Shown here: positions 27,949 to 38,159 of the stretch, in pieces
How positions within the stretch are numbered: the stretch's first letter is position 1
Layout: each line of letters starts with the position of its first letter
NCBI RefSeq assembly: GCF_016925675.1
Contig: NZ_CP070506.1
Location: forward strand, 4,276,501 to 4,340,500
Length of the DNA stretch: 64,000 nt
Source: Pseudomonas hygromyciniae
GTDB taxonomy: Bacteria > Pseudomonadota > Gammaproteobacteria > Pseudomonadales > Pseudomonadaceae
Direction of reading: 5' to 3'
Position numbers and translations under genes: made by a program
Notes under the pieces: generated by a model
Told to the model about the DNA's origin: nothing
The model's input: the letters and a program-made list of their open reading frames with translations, nothing else
Databases searched by the model: none

Positions 27949-28709
27949 GCCCCCAGCAACCGACGCACGCGCTCAAGGTCTTCCGGCGTATCGACGCCGG
28001 CCGGCGGGGCCTCCATGGCATCGTCGACATGAATGCGCACGCCGTGCCACAGGGCCCGCAGTTGCTCCAGGGCCTCGGTGTTTTCCAACCAGCATGGGCC
28101 CCAGCTGACGAAGTCATGCAGGAAACCGGCGCGGTAGGCGTAGATGCCGATATGGCGGCGGTACGGCACGCCGGCTGGCAAGACGTCACGTTGCCTGGCG
28201 AATTCATCGCGCGCCCAGGGCAGGGTCGAACGGCTGAAGGTCAAGGCCAGGCCATTGATGTCACTGACGACCTTGACCACATTGGGGTTGAACAAGGTCT
28301 CAATGTCTTCGATCGGTTCGGCCAGGGTCGCCATGCGCGCTTCGGCATGGGCGGCCAGGTTGGCGGCCACCTGGTCGATGACACACGGTGGGATCAGCGG
28401 CTCGTCGCCTTGCACATTGACCACGATGGCGTCCGGCGCCAGGCCCAGGTGCGTGGCGACTTCCGCCAGGCGGTCGGTACCGGAGTTATGGTCTTCACGG
28501 GTCAGCACCGCTTCGGCGCCAAAACCCTTGCAGGCCTCGATGATCCGCAGGTCATCAGTGGCCACCACGACGCGCTGGGCGCTGCTTTTGCAGGCCTGTT
28601 CCCAGACCAGTTGGATCATCGGCTTGCCGCCGATCATCTGCAGCGGCTTGCCGGGCAGACGGGTGGAGGCGTAACGCGATGGGATGACAACAGTGAAGGC
28701 AGTGGTCAT
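27945..28709 (-). CDS. kdsB: 3-deoxy-manno-octulosonate cytidylyltransferase
   Basis: KdsB activates Kdo as CMP-Kdo for lipopolysaccharide core. The 254-residue protein begins [22 protein letters not shown], the classical KdsB start. The segments GDEPLIPP and [14 protein letters not shown] are typical. It lies between the Trm112-like gene and ptpA in a lipid A / cell wall operon. Confidence 0.96.
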   Translation of the reverse strand: MTTAFTVVIPSRYASTRLPGKPLQMIGGKPMIQLVWEQACKSSAQRVVVATDDLRIIEACKGFGAEAVLTREDHNSGTDRLAEVATHLGLAPDAIVVNVQGDEPLIPPCVIDQVAANLAAHAEARMATLAEPIEDIETLFNPNVVKVVSDINGLALTFSRSTLPWARDEFARQRDVLPAGVPYRRHIGIYAYRAGFLHDFVSWGPCWLENTEALEQLRALWHGVRIHVDDAMEAPPAGVDTPEDLERVRRLLGA

Positions 28710-28891
28710 TTATCCAGGCGCTCGTCGGTCGTCAGGGTACGGGCTTCGCTTTCCAGCATCACCGGGATGCCGTCGCGGATCGGGTACGCAAGGCCTGCGC
28801 CTTTGCTGATCAGCTCGGTCTTGTCGGCGCTGAGCTTGAGCGGGCCTTTGCAGATCGGGCAAGCGAGGATATCGAGCAGTTTGGTGTCCAT
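28706..28891 (-). CDS. Trm112-like (UPF0434) protein
   Basis: The 61-residue protein begins [18 protein letters not shown], with one C-x2-C pair (C10, C13), the UPF0434/Trm112 pattern. I chose the start at 28891 because it matches the usual length; the longer upstream frame overlaps lpxK. Family members often sit between lpxK and kdsB, as here. It probably binds zinc, but no activity is known. Confidence 0.94.
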   Translation of the reverse strand: MDTKLLDILACPICKGPLKLSADKTELISKGAGLAYPIRDGIPVMLESEARTLTTDERLDK

Positions 28892-28914
28892 GGGAATTCC
28901 TGGATAAAAGCGTT

Positions 28915-29925
28915 TTAAGGCAAAAGTCGAGCCGGCAGCAGCCGCATCAGTTGCGTGTCGAACCAGGCGATAAACGCCGGTGACGGTGCTGCATCGACTG
29001 CAAGGTACCACCAGTGTGCCTGGGCAAAGGCGCGGCACTTCACCGCGTCCTTTTCGGTCATGACCAACGGCAGTGACGGCGTAAAATTCAGGACCTCGGC
29101 GCTGTAGGGCGCATGGTCGGCAAACGCATGGGGTATCGGCAGCCAGTGTAGCGTTTCAAGGGTATTGAAGAAACGTTGCGGGTTGCCGATGCCGGCGACC
29201 GCATGCACTCGCTGGCCCAGCGGAAAATGGTCCAGTGGCTGGCGCTCGCCGGTCAGCAGGTTGACCAGGGTGGTGGGGAGTAGGCGCAAGGCAAAGCCAT
29301 CCTCGCGATCAGCCCCGGCGCCGTTGTAGAGCAGCGCATCGACGCTGCGCAGGCGCTCGACCGGCTCGCGCAGCGGCCCGGCGGGCAGGCAGCGGCGATT
29401 GCCCAGGCCACGGGCGTTGTCGATCAGCACCAGTTCAAGGTCACGGGCCAGGCGGTAATGTTGCAGGCCATCGTCGGACAGGATCAGGTCGAGGGTGTCG
29501 CTGGCCAACAGGGCCTGCACCGCACGGCTGCGATCAGGGTCGATCACCAGGGGGACGCCACTGCGCTGCACGATCAACAAGGGTTCGTCACCTGCCACTT
29601 GCGCGCTATCGCTGGCTTGCACCCGCCAGGGCAACTGCGGCGGCTTGGCCCCATAGCCACGGCTGACCACGCCGACCCGCAGGCCACTGCGCTGGCAATG
29701 GTCGATCAACCACAGGATCAACGGCGTCTTGCCCGTGCCGCCCACGGTGATATTGCCGACCACGACGATGGGCACCGGTGATTGGTAGATCGTCCCCTCG
29801 CCCGCCAGGAACCGGTCGCGCTTGCGCTTGACCACGCGGCGATAGAGCGCCTCCAGCGGTTGCAGGAGCTTGAGCGCCGGATGGCCATCGTACCAGGCCT
29901 TGAGCAAACGATCGGACAAGGCCAT
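28915..29925 (-). CDS. lpxK: Tetraacyldisaccharide 4'-kinase
   Basis: LpxK phosphorylates the lipid A disaccharide precursor at the 4' position, at the inner membrane. The 336-residue protein has the P-loop [20 protein letters not shown] and the later VSRGYG motif, [19 protein letters not shown] and the C-terminal [13 protein letters not shown] region. It overlaps exbD by one base. Association with ExbB/ExbD is the standard Pseudomonas order (PA2981-PA2983). Confidence 0.96.
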   Translation of the reverse strand: MALSDRLLKAWYDGHPALKLLQPLEALYRRVVKRKRDRFLAGEGTIYQSPVPIVVVGNITVGGTGKTPLILWLIDHCQRSGLRVGVVSRGYGAKPPQLPWRVQASDSAQVAGDEPLLIVQRSGVPLVIDPDRSRAVQALLASDTLDLILSDDGLQHYRLARDLELVLIDNARGLGNRRCLPAGPLREPVERLRSVDALLYNGAGADREDGFALRLLPTTLVNLLTGERQPLDHFPLGQRVHAVAGIGNPQRFFNTLETLHWLPIPHAFADHAPYSAEVLNFTPSLPLVMTEKDAVKCRAFAQAHWWYLAVDAAPSPAFIAWFDTQLMRLLPARLLP

Positions 29926-30353
29926 CAGGGTTGCCCCGCCGCCTCGACGGTGGTCATGCGCAAATGGCTGAAACCGAGCTTGCCGGCAGCATCCATTGCG
30001 GTGATCACGGCCTGGTGCGGGGTCTTGCCATCGGCGCTGATGGACAGCGGCATTTGTGTATCACCGCCGGACTCCTTCTGCAGCGCGTCCATCACGCTGG
30101 CTACGTCATTCTTCTCAAGCAACTGGTTGTTCACCGAAAACACCCCTTCGGCGCTGATGGTGATCTCCAGCTGTTTGAGCTGCTGGTCTTCGGCCGGCGA
30201 GCCGCTGACGGCTTCCGGCAGTTCTACCCGCAGTTGGGTTTCCCGGGTAAAGGTGGTGGTGACGACAAAAAACAACAACAGGATAAACACCACATCGATC
30301 AACGACGCCAGGTTGATATCGACGGTTTCCCGAGGCTTGCGGCGAAATTTCAC
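29925..30353 (-). CDS. exbD: Biopolymer transport protein ExbD
   Basis: The 142-residue protein has a short cytosolic start ([12 protein letters not shown]), one transmembrane helix with a conserved Asp ([19 protein letters not shown]), and a periplasmic domain. It belongs to ExbD/TolR and would pair with ExbB for energy transfer to the outer membrane. In P. aeruginosa it is called exbD2 (PA2982) and may serve lipid A export or another function. It overlaps exbB by 4 bp. Confidence 0.93.
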   Translation of the reverse strand: MKFRRKPRETVDINLASLIDVVFILLLFFVVTTTFTRETQLRVELPEAVSGSPAEDQQLKQLEITISAEGVFSVNNQLLEKNDVASVMDALQKESGGDTQMPLSISADGKTPHQAVITAMDAAGKLGFSHLRMTTVEAAGQP

Positions 30354-30985
30354 GCTTTGCCCTCGACCAGGTCGACGTCACGGTCGCCCTGGACCACTTC
30401 CACCAGCTTGATCGCCTCCTGCTCCATGCCCACCACCAGCTCATCGATGCGGCGCTGCAGGAAGCGGTGGAAGAATACCGCCGGGATACCCACCATCAGG
30501 CCCGCAGCCGTGGTGATCAAGGCCTTGGAAATCCCCCCGGCCAATACCGAGGCGTTGGTGGTCATGCCCGAGCCGGTAAAGGCGCTGAAGATATCGATCA
30601 TGCCCAGCACCGTGCCGAGCAAGCCGAGCAACGGCGCCATCGCGGCGATGGTGCCCAGGGCATTGATATAGCGCTCCAGCTCGTGGATAACCCGGGCGGC
30701 GGCCTCCTCAATACACTCCTTCATGATCTCGCGACCGTGCTTGGAGTTGGCCAGGCCGGCGGCGAGGATCTCGCCCAGGGGGGAATTGGCCCGCAGTTCC
30801 TTGAGTTTTTCCTTGTCCAGTTGCTTGTCCTTGATCCAGCGCCAGACCTGCCCCAGCAGATGATCAGGGGTCACGCGGCTGGCGCGCAGGGTCCACAGGC
30901 GTTCGGCAACGATGCCGAGTGCGGCGATGGAGCTCAGAATGATCGGCAACATCATCCAGCCGCCGGATTTGACCAATTCCCACAC
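30350..30985 (-). CDS. exbB: ExbB/TolQ/MotA family proton channel protein
   Basis: The 211-residue protein has three predicted membrane helices: one at the N-terminus (about residues 10-30) and two more after AARVIHELERYINALGTIAA (about 120-190). The ILSSIAALGIVAERLW and LLGLLGTVLGMIDIF motifs match TolQ/ExbB. I prefer the GTG at 30985 with a GAGGGGAC ribosome site; an upstream GTG (31015) would add 10 residues. P. aeruginosa PA2983 has this same 211-residue form. Confidence 0.92.
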   Translation of the reverse strand: MWELVKSGGWMMLPIILSSIAALGIVAERLWTLRASRVTPDHLLGQVWRWIKDKQLDKEKLKELRANSPLGEILAAGLANSKHGREIMKECIEEAAARVIHELERYINALGTIAAMAPLLGLLGTVLGMIDIFSAFTGSGMTTNASVLAGGISKALITTAAGLMVGIPAVFFHRFLQRRIDELVVGMEQEAIKLVEVVQGDRDVDLVEGKA

Positions 30986-31060
30986 AGTGAATGTCCCCTC
31001 GAAAAAGTGCGCCACTTTAGCATATAGGCTGGCGAGGAAGGGCCTGCCCGCCGACAGCCA

Positions 31061-33316
31061 TCATGTCGCAGGCACCGGCCTTTGGTAACTGCCAATGACA
31101 GGCGCGCGCCAGAAACGACGCTGGCTGCGTGCCATGATCGGCGCCTGGAAAGCCCCCAGGCGCAGGCGGATGGCGCCCTGTTCGGCGCTGTCATAAATGG
31201 CGCTGTGAAAATGCCGATAACGCGCCAGCACTTGCGGGTGCGGATGGCCAAAGGAGTTGCCACGCCCGCGAGAGATCAACACTGCCTTGGGGGCGACTCG
31301 CTGGACGAACGGCCATGACGAGGAACTGCGACTGCCATGATGGGGCGCTTGCAGCCAATCCGTGGCGACCGCCAGGGGCGTGGCGAGCAAGGCCCGCTCG
31401 GCCTCGCGGTCTATATCGCCGGTCAGCAACAACCGTTCACCATTGGCCTGGACTTGCAGCACGCACGACTTCGCGTTGCCGTTGCTGGCATCCGCCCATT
31501 GCCACAGTCGGAACTGCACACCGTCCCACTCCCATTGCTCACCGCTGACACAGGCCTGGGTATGAAGGAACGCCGGCAGCCCCTGGGTTTCCCCGCCCAC
31601 CACCCGTTTGACCGGCAACCCGCGCGCAACCGCCGCAGCGCCCCCGGCATGATCGGCATCAGCGTGACTGAGCAGCATCAAGTCCACTTGGCTAACCCCC
31701 AGCTTGCGCAGCGCCGGGAGTACCACGCGCTCACCGAGGTCGAAATCCCCCACCCGAGGGCCGGCGTCATACAACAGCACGTGGTTGCGGGTGCGCAGCA
31801 CTATCGACAGGCCCTGGCCGACATCCAGTTGCTCCACCGCCACCTGCCCCAACGGGATCGATTCACGGGGCGGGAACACTGCCAACAGCAACATGGGCCA
31901 ACCCAGCAGGCGAAAAGGAATGCCCTTGGGCATCAATAACAGCAGTGCTCCCAGCAGGCTGAGCAACCAGTAGCCGACAGGCACCTCGGCAGGCATCCAG
32001 GCCGGCAAGCGCACGGCCAGCATGGCCAGGGCCGTAAACAGCCAATCCAGTGCGCCACCCGCTAGCCACAGCAGGCCGCCGCCCAGCCACGGCAGCGCCA
32101 GCAACAGCGTGCCCGCCAGCGCCAACGGCAGCACCAGCAGACTGATCCACGGCACGGCAAACAGATTGGCCAGCGGCGCACTCAAGCTGATGGGCAGGCC
32201 GAGAATCAGCAGCAGCGGAAACAGGCCAATAGCGATCAGCCATTGGGCACGGGTCCAGGCCTGCCAGGCACGCCAGGGCCCCAAGCGGCCACTGAAGGCC
32301 AGCACCAACACGCCCACGGCAGCAAACGACAGCCAGAAACCCGGTTGCAGGCTGGCCAGCGGTTCGATGATCAATACCGCATTCAGGGCCAGCAGTAGTG
32401 GCCACCAGATCCCCAGATGGCGAAACCGCAAGCGCCACAGCAGCACCAGCCCCACCATCACACAGGCCCGTTGCACCGGCACTTCAAAACCGGCCAGCAA
32501 GCCATAGGCCAGCGCAGCGGCAAATGCCAGGCCGCATGCCCAAGGCAGCCAGGGCAAGCGCCTGGGCCAGCAGCCGTAGCGGGCCAGCCCGGCCACCAGT
32601 GCATAGATCAACCCCGACAACAGGCCAATGTGTTGACCAGAGATCACCAATAGATGCACGGTGCCGGTGGCCTGCAAAATGCGCCAATCCTCGGCGGCCA
32701 GGCCAGAGCCGTCACCCAGCACCAGTGCAGCCAGCCCGGCTTCGCGGCCCCGAGCATCGACTGCCAATAATCGCTGGCGTACGGCATCGCGCCAGGCATG
32801 CCGGGCCGGCGCCAGGCGCTGGCCATCCTTGACCGACCCGGTCGCCCCCACACGCTGGGCCAATAGCCAGGCCTCCTGGTCGAAGCCATGGAAATTCAGT
32901 AGTCCGGAAGGACGCTTGAGGGTCACGGCCAAACGCCAGCGCTCACCGCTGCGCACTGGGGGGCCGCCCTGCCAGCTCACGCGGATGCGCTGGGGCAGCC
33001 GGTCCTGACGTGACCGGCTATCGCTCAGCTCGAAACGCACCACCCCATTGGCCTGCTGTGGTAGCCCGCTGACGCGCCCTTCCAGCCAGCGGGTCTGGCC
33101 GTCCAGCCCGGGGACGAGCCGGTCGTCGAGGGCCCGTTGCGCGCTGAAACAGGCCCATGCCAGGCCCAACAGGAAAAATGCCAGCGGATAAGTACGAAAC
33201 GGCAGCAGCATCAACGCCACCACCGGTAACACCAGCAACCAACCGACCGGCGGCAAGACAGGCAGCAGGCGCAACGCCAGCAGCCCCAACGCCAGCGCAA
33301 ACATCCCTGTACGCAT
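31061..33316 (-). CDS. comEC: DNA internalization competence protein ComEC/Rec2
   Basis: ComEC forms the inner-membrane channel for DNA uptake. The 751-residue protein has an N-terminal membrane region, a central Competence domain of many helices (about residues 200-470: LLVISGQHIGLLSGL), and a C-terminal metallo-beta-lactamase domain with the LLSHADADHAGG motif (about residues 535-546) and LAPHHGSRSSS-like segment (QAPHHGSRSSS). It ends in the minus-direction after exbB. Natural competence is not commonly expressed in P. fluorescens, so the role is not sure. Confidence 0.93.
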   Translation of the reverse strand: MRTGMFALALGLLALRLLPVLPPVGWLLVLPVVALMLLPFRTYPLAFFLLGLAWACFSAQRALDDRLVPGLDGQTRWLEGRVSGLPQQANGVVRFELSDSRSRQDRLPQRIRVSWQGGPPVRSGERWRLAVTLKRPSGLLNFHGFDQEAWLLAQRVGATGSVKDGQRLAPARHAWRDAVRQRLLAVDARGREAGLAALVLGDGSGLAAEDWRILQATGTVHLLVISGQHIGLLSGLIYALVAGLARYGCWPRRLPWLPWACGLAFAAALAYGLLAGFEVPVQRACVMVGLVLLWRLRFRHLGIWWPLLLALNAVLIIEPLASLQPGFWLSFAAVGVLVLAFSGRLGPWRAWQAWTRAQWLIAIGLFPLLLILGLPISLSAPLANLFAVPWISLLVLPLALAGTLLLALPWLGGGLLWLAGGALDWLFTALAMLAVRLPAWMPAEVPVGYWLLSLLGALLLLMPKGIPFRLLGWPMLLLAVFPPRESIPLGQVAVEQLDVGQGLSIVLRTRNHVLLYDAGPRVGDFDLGERVVLPALRKLGVSQVDLMLLSHADADHAGGAAAVARGLPVKRVVGGETQGLPAFLHTQACVSGEQWEWDGVQFRLWQWADASNGNAKSCVLQVQANGERLLLTGDIDREAERALLATPLAVATDWLQAPHHGSRSSSSWPFVQRVAPKAVLISRGRGNSFGHPHPQVLARYRHFHSAIYDSAEQGAIRLRLGAFQAPIMARSQRRFWRAPVIGSYQRPVPAT

Positions 33317-33452
33317 GGATCATTCCTTGAAAGTGACCCATTGAGTGTTAGCCGAGGGGTTCAGGGCGAACTATTATTTTTTGTCACAAAGTCTGAATTT
33401 CCCGTTCGTAGAATACGGGCATACTTGCCCCTCGAACTGACCTGGACCCCTT

Positions 33453-33962
33453 ATGCCACGGCGCTTATTCAAACGGTACATGCCCGATCCGACCAGCATT
33501 CGGGAACACAAGTCCTTACGCTTTCTCGGCACGCTGCTCCATGACCCCAACCTCTGGCACCTCAATCGGCACTCGGTTGCCCGGGCCATGGCTGTCGGCC
33601 TGTTTGCCGCCTTCATTCCCATCCCCTTGCAGATGCTGCTGGCAGCCGTCCTCGCCATCTCTGTGCGCGGCAATATGCCCATCGCCGTGAGCCTGGTGTG
33701 GCTGACCAATCCAATTACCATGCCGGTGGTGTTCTTCTGCACCTACATGACCGGCACCTGGCTGATGAACATCCCGCCGCGCACCCTGCCCGATGAACTG
33801 ACCTGGGAGTGGATCAGCGGGCAACTGTCGACCATGTGGCAGCCGTTCCTGCTGGGCTCGGTGGTGATGGGGGTTGGTATTGGGCGCGTTGGCGTATTGC
33901 CTGACGATGATGTATTGGCGGTGGTGGGTTGGGCATCAGTGGAAAAAACGTCAGCAGCGTAA
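33453..33962 (+). CDS. DUF2062 domain-containing protein
   Basis: The 169-residue protein has the DUF2062 fold: a short basic start (MPRRLFKRYMPDP), then two or three membrane helices (ARAMAVGLFAAFIPIPLQML, PIAVSLVWLTNPITMPVVFF, and a third near residue 140). These proteins are small inner-membrane proteins of unknown role. The gene is divergent from comEC. Gap to gacS is 280 bp. Confidence 0.88.
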   Translation: MPRRLFKRYMPDPTSIREHKSLRFLGTLLHDPNLWHLNRHSVARAMAVGLFAAFIPIPLQMLLAAVLAISVRGNMPIAVSLVWLTNPITMPVVFFCTYMTGTWLMNIPPRTLPDELTWEWISGQLSTMWQPFLLGSVVMGVGIGRVGVLPDDDVLAVVGWASVEKTSAA

Positions 33963-34013
33963 TCGGTAGTGGCCATGTTCTCTTGCTAGGCGCCGGGGTG
34001 CTCTTACTGACGC

Positions 34014-34038
34014 CATCGCAGGCAAGCCTGCTCCCACA
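34014..34038. repeat. Single REP unit
   Basis: CATCGCAGGCAAGCCTGCTCCCACA follows the DUF2062 gene; no second arm nearby. Given here as 25 bp by position; core GGCAAGCCTGCTCCCACA. Confidence 0.7.
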
Positions 34039-34242
34039 CGCGTCAACGGTTAGGCCGCCTTGCTTTTTGTTTTGAGCTTGGCGCCCCTTTAAACCACGCT
34101 GGGCGCAATCCGATATTCATTCGGGGGCCCCTCAATCATCTTTTGCAAGATTCCAAGCCCCTCATATGGCTACACTGCGCAGGTGGCGCGGGCCGGATGC
34201 CTGCGAAGAATGTCGACATCAGTGTGGTAGCGGGAGAGTGGC

Positions 34243-36996
34243 GTGCTAAGAAGAATGGGGATAAAAGGCCGCGTACTGTTGCTGACCTTGTTGCCTACCA
34301 GCCTGATGGCATTGCTGTTGGGCGGTTATTTCACCTGGATGCAGCTTTCGGACCTGCAAACCCAACTGCTCAATCGCGGCGAGATGATCGCCGAACAGCT
34401 GGCGCCGCTGGTGGCACCGGCACTGGGCAGCAAGAACACCGATCTGCTGGAGCGCATCGCGACCCAGTCCCTGGAACAAGTCGATGTGCGAGCCGTCTCC
34501 TTCCTGGCGCCCGACCGCTCGTCCCTGGCCCATGCCGGCCCGACCATGCTCAACCCGCCGCCCATCGGCAACAGTTCACACCTGTTGCAACGCACAGGCA
34601 ATGACGCCACCCGCTACCTGCTGCCCGTGTTCGGCCGCCATCGCAACCTCGCCGGTGAACTGATTCCCGACGAAGCCGACCGTCTGCTGGGCTGGGTCGA
34701 GCTGGAGCTGTCCCACAACGGCATGCTGCTACGCGGCTATCGCAGCCTGTTCGCCAGCCTCCTGTTGATCGCCATCGGCCTGATTTGCACCGCGGCCCTG
34801 GCCTTGCGCATCAGCCGCACGATCAACTCACCCATCGGGCAGATCAAGCAAGCGGTGGCGCAGCTCAAGGATGGCAACCTGGAAACCCGTTTGCCGCCGT
34901 TGGGCAGCCAGGAGCTGGATCAATTGGCGTCCGGTATCAACCGTATGGCCGAAACCCTGCAAAACGCCCAGGAAGAACTGCAGCACAGCATCGACCAGGC
35001 CACCGAAGATGTGCGCCAGAACCTGGAAACCATCGAGATCCAGAACATCGAGCTGGACCTGGCCCGCAAGGAAGCCCTGGAAGCCAGCCGCATCAAGTCG
35101 GAGTTCCTGGCCAATATGAGCCATGAAATCCGCACGCCACTCAACGGCATCCTCGGTTTCACCCACCTGCTGCAGAAAAGCGAGCTCTCGCCCCGTCAGT
35201 TGGATTACCTGGGCACCATCGAAAAATCCGCCGATAACCTGCTGGGTATCATCAACGAAATTCTCGACTTCTCGAAAATCGAAGCCGGCAAGCTGGTGCT
35301 CGATAACATTCCGTTCAACCTGCGTGACCTGTTGCAAGACACCTTGACCATCCTCGCCCCAGCCGCCCACGCCAAACAGCTGGAGCTGGTCAGCCTGGTC
35401 TACCGCGATACCCCCCTGGCCCTGGTGGGCGACCCGTTGCGTCTCAAGCAGATCCTCACCAACCTGGTCAGCAATGCCATCAAGTTCACCCGCGAGGGCA
35501 CTATCGTGGCTCGGGCCATGCTCGAAGACGAGCAGGAAGACAGCGTGCAACTGCGCATCAGCGTGCAGGACACCGGCATCGGCCTGTCCAACCAGGATGT
35601 ACGCGCCCTGTTCCAGGCCTTCAGCCAGGCCGATAACTCGCTGTCGCGCCAACCCGGTGGCACGGGGTTGGGCCTGGTGATCTCCAAGCGCCTGATCGAA
35701 CAGATGGGCGGCGAAATCGGCGTCGACAGCACCCCAGGCGAAGGTTCGGAGTTCTGGATCAGCCTCAATCTGCCCAAGACCCGCGACGATATCGAAGACC
35801 TGCCCGCCCCGCCGCTGTTGGGCCGGCGCGTGGCGGTGCTGGAGAATCACGAACTGGCACGCCAGGCCCTGCAACACCAGTTGGAAGACTGTGGCCTGGA
35901 GGTCACGCCGTTCAACAGCCTGGAGAACCTCACCAACGGCATCACCAGCGCGCACCAGACCGAACATGCCATCGACCTGGCGGTTTTGGGCATCACCGCC
36001 AACGATATTCCGCCGGAACGCCTCAACCAACACCTGTGGGACCTCGAACACCTGGGCTGCAAAGTCCTGGTGCTGTGCCCGACCACCGAGCAGATGCTGT
36101 TCAACCTATCGGTGCCCAACCCCAACAGCCAGTTGCAGGCCAAGCCGGCCTGCACCCGCAAATTGCGCCGGGCACTGTCCGACCTGATCAGCCCGCGGCC
36201 GTTGCGCAGCGAGCCGGGGGAGCCGTTGTCCAGCCGCGCGCCACGGGTGCTGTGTGTCGACGACAATCCGGCCAACCTGTTGCTGGTACAAACCCTGCTC
36301 GAAGACATGGGCGCCAAGGTCCAGGCCGTGGAAAGTGGCTATAGCGCCATCGAAGCGGTGAAAAAAGAAGCCTTCGACCTGGTGCTGATGGATGTACAGA
36401 TGCCCGGCATGGACGGGCGCCAGAGCACCGAGGCGATTCGCCAGTGGGAAAGCGAGCGCCACGGCACGCCACTGCCTATCGTCGCGCTGACGGCCCATGC
36501 CATGGCCAATGAAAAGCGCGCCCTCCTGCAAAGCGGCATGGATGACTACCTGACCAAGCCCATCAGCGAGCGGCAACTGGCCCAAGTGGTGCTGAAATGG
36601 ACCGGCCTGGCCTTGCGCAATCAAGGCCCGGAACGCGTAGTCGAAGGCCACGGCCCCGCCGCCCAACTGCCAGTGCTGGACCATGACGAAGGCTTGCGCC
36701 TGGCGGCAGGCAAGGCAGACTTGGCCGCCGACATGCTGGCCATGCTGCTGGCATCCCTGGAAGCCGACCGCGAGGCGGTCTGTATCGCCCGCGAAGCCAA
36801 CGACAATAACGCGCTGATCGAACGGGTCCACCGCCTGCACGGCGCCACTCGCTACTGCGGCGTACCGCAATTACGCGCCGCCTGCCAGCGCGCCGAAACC
36901 TTGCTCAAGCAAGATGACGCCAAGGCCATGGCCGCCCTCGATGAGCTGGACATGGCCATTACCCGCCTTGCCAGCGAAGCCCGGGTCAACGCCTGA
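34243..36996 (+). CDS. gacS: Sensor histidine kinase GacS
   Basis: GacS is the hybrid sensor of the Gac/Rsm cascade that activates GacA and thereby small RNAs controlling secondary metabolism, exoenzymes and biofilm in fluorescent pseudomonads. The 917-residue protein has membrane helices at about residues 11-32 and 168-188, a periplasmic loop, HAMP (about 189-241), kinase domain with His294 in NMSHEIRTPLNG, an ATPase region with GGTGLGLVISKRLIEQMGG, a receiver with Asp717 in LMDVQMPGMDG, and an HPt domain with His863 in VHRLHGA. These match known GacS phosphorelay sites. The start is GTG at 34243 with GGGAGAG upstream. ldhA lies 102 bp downstream, as in other Pseudomonas. Confidence 0.97.
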   Translation: MLRRMGIKGRVLLLTLLPTSLMALLLGGYFTWMQLSDLQTQLLNRGEMIAEQLAPLVAPALGSKNTDLLERIATQSLEQVDVRAVSFLAPDRSSLAHAGPTMLNPPPIGNSSHLLQRTGNDATRYLLPVFGRHRNLAGELIPDEADRLLGWVELELSHNGMLLRGYRSLFASLLLIAIGLICTAALALRISRTINSPIGQIKQAVAQLKDGNLETRLPPLGSQELDQLASGINRMAETLQNAQEELQHSIDQATEDVRQNLETIEIQNIELDLARKEALEASRIKSEFLANMSHEIRTPLNGILGFTHLLQKSELSPRQLDYLGTIEKSADNLLGIINEILDFSKIEAGKLVLDNIPFNLRDLLQDTLTILAPAAHAKQLELVSLVYRDTPLALVGDPLRLKQILTNLVSNAIKFTREGTIVARAMLEDEQEDSVQLRISVQDTGIGLSNQDVRALFQAFSQADNSLSRQPGGTGLGLVISKRLIEQMGGEIGVDSTPGEGSEFWISLNLPKTRDDIEDLPAPPLLGRRVAVLENHELARQALQHQLEDCGLEVTPFNSLENLTNGITSAHQTEHAIDLAVLGITANDIPPERLNQHLWDLEHLGCKVLVLCPTTEQMLFNLSVPNPNSQLQAKPACTRKLRRALSDLISPRPLRSEPGEPLSSRAPRVLCVDDNPANLLLVQTLLEDMGAKVQAVESGYSAIEAVKKEAFDLVLMDVQMPGMDGRQSTEAIRQWESERHGTPLPIVALTAHAMANEKRALLQSGMDDYLTKPISERQLAQVVLKWTGLALRNQGPERVVEGHGPAAQLPVLDHDEGLRLAAGKADLAADMLAMLLASLEADREAVCIAREANDNNALIERVHRLHGATRYCGVPQLRAACQRAETLLKQDDAKAMAALDELDMAITRLASEARVNA

Positions 36997-37098
36997 CACA
37001 GGACAACACGCCAACCACCCAAGACGGGCAACATACCTGCAGGCCACGGTTTGCCAGCGCCTACAGGTACCACACGCTATCTTGCAGGAAGCCCTTTG

Positions 37099-38088
37099 AT
37101 GCGCATCATCCTCTTCAGCAGCCAGACCTATGACCGCGACAGCTTTCTCGCCGAACCGTTGCCCCAAGGCATGGCGCTGCAATTCCAACCGGCACGCCTG
37201 AACCTCGACACCGTGGCCCTGGCCGACCAGCACGAAGTGGTCTGTGCCTTTATCAACGACGACCTCAGCGCGCCGGTGCTCGAACACCTGGCCGCCGGAG
37301 GCACGCAATTGATTGCCCTGCGTTCGGCCGGCTACAACCATGTGGACCTGGCCGCCGCCAAACGCCTGGGCCTGACCATCGTGCGGGTGCCGGCGTACTC
37401 GCCCCATGCGGTGGCCGAACATGCGGTGGCCCTGGTGCTGGCCCTCAACCGCCGCCTGCATCGCGCCTACAACCGCACCCGCGACGGCGACTTCAGCCTG
37501 CACGGCCTGACCGGCTTCGACCTGGTGGGCAAGACCGTTGGCGTGGTGGGCACCGGGCAGATCGGCGCGACTTTCGCCAAGATCATGGCCGGATTTGGCT
37601 GCTCATTGCTGGCCTACGACCCCTATCCCAATCCGCAGGTCGAAGCCCTCGGCGCGCGCTATGTCGACCTGCCCCAGTTGTTGGCCGAAGCGCAGATCAT
37701 CAGCCTGCACTGCCCACTGACCGCCGACAGCAAGCACCTGATCAATGCGCAATCCCTGGCCCATATGCAGCCGGGAGCGATGCTGATCAATACCGGGCGC
37801 GGCGGCCTGGTGGATACCCCGGCGCTGATCGAAGCACTCAAGGACGGGCAATTGGGCTACCTGGGCCTGGATGTGTACGAGGAAGAAGCCCAGCTGTTTT
37901 TTGAGGACCGCTCGGACCTGCCCTTGCAGGACGACGTGCTGGCGCGCCTGCTGACCTTCCCCAATGTGATCATCACCGCGCACCAGGCATTCCTCACGCG
38001 CGAAGCGCTGGCAGCGATTGCCAGCACCACCCTGGCCAACATCCAGGCCTGGGCCAACGGTCAACCGCAGAACCTGGTGCACGGATGA
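37099..38088 (+). CDS. ldhA: D-lactate dehydrogenase (2-hydroxyacid dehydrogenase)
   Basis: The 329-residue protein is an NAD-dependent D-2-hydroxyacid dehydrogenase, converting pyruvate to D-lactate. The NAD-binding site GVVGTGQIGATFAK, active-site Arg in LINTGRGGLVDT, Glu in DVYEEE, and His in TAHQAFLT are present. I chose the start at 37099 (MRIILFSSQTYDRDSF), which matches the family, over an upstream start. In P. aeruginosa ldhA (PA0927) also lies by gacS. The GGAAGC upstream is a fair ribosome site. Confidence 0.94.
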   Translation: MRIILFSSQTYDRDSFLAEPLPQGMALQFQPARLNLDTVALADQHEVVCAFINDDLSAPVLEHLAAGGTQLIALRSAGYNHVDLAAAKRLGLTIVRVPAYSPHAVAEHAVALVLALNRRLHRAYNRTRDGDFSLHGLTGFDLVGKTVGVVGTGQIGATFAKIMAGFGCSLLAYDPYPNPQVEALGARYVDLPQLLAEAQIISLHCPLTADSKHLINAQSLAHMQPGAMLINTGRGGLVDTPALIEALKDGQLGYLGLDVYEEEAQLFFEDRSDLPLQDDVLARLLTFPNVIITAHQAFLTREALAAIASTTLANIQAWANGQPQNLVHG

Positions 38089-38159
38089 TCAACGGTCACA
38101 TACCGCGCGCATGGTGAACAGGCGAGCGTGATAGGATGCCGCGCCTATTTGGAGGATCC

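Noticed and set aside
34828..36051. A 407-codon open frame antisense to gacS
   Set aside because: Shadow of GacS codon use; no independent support.
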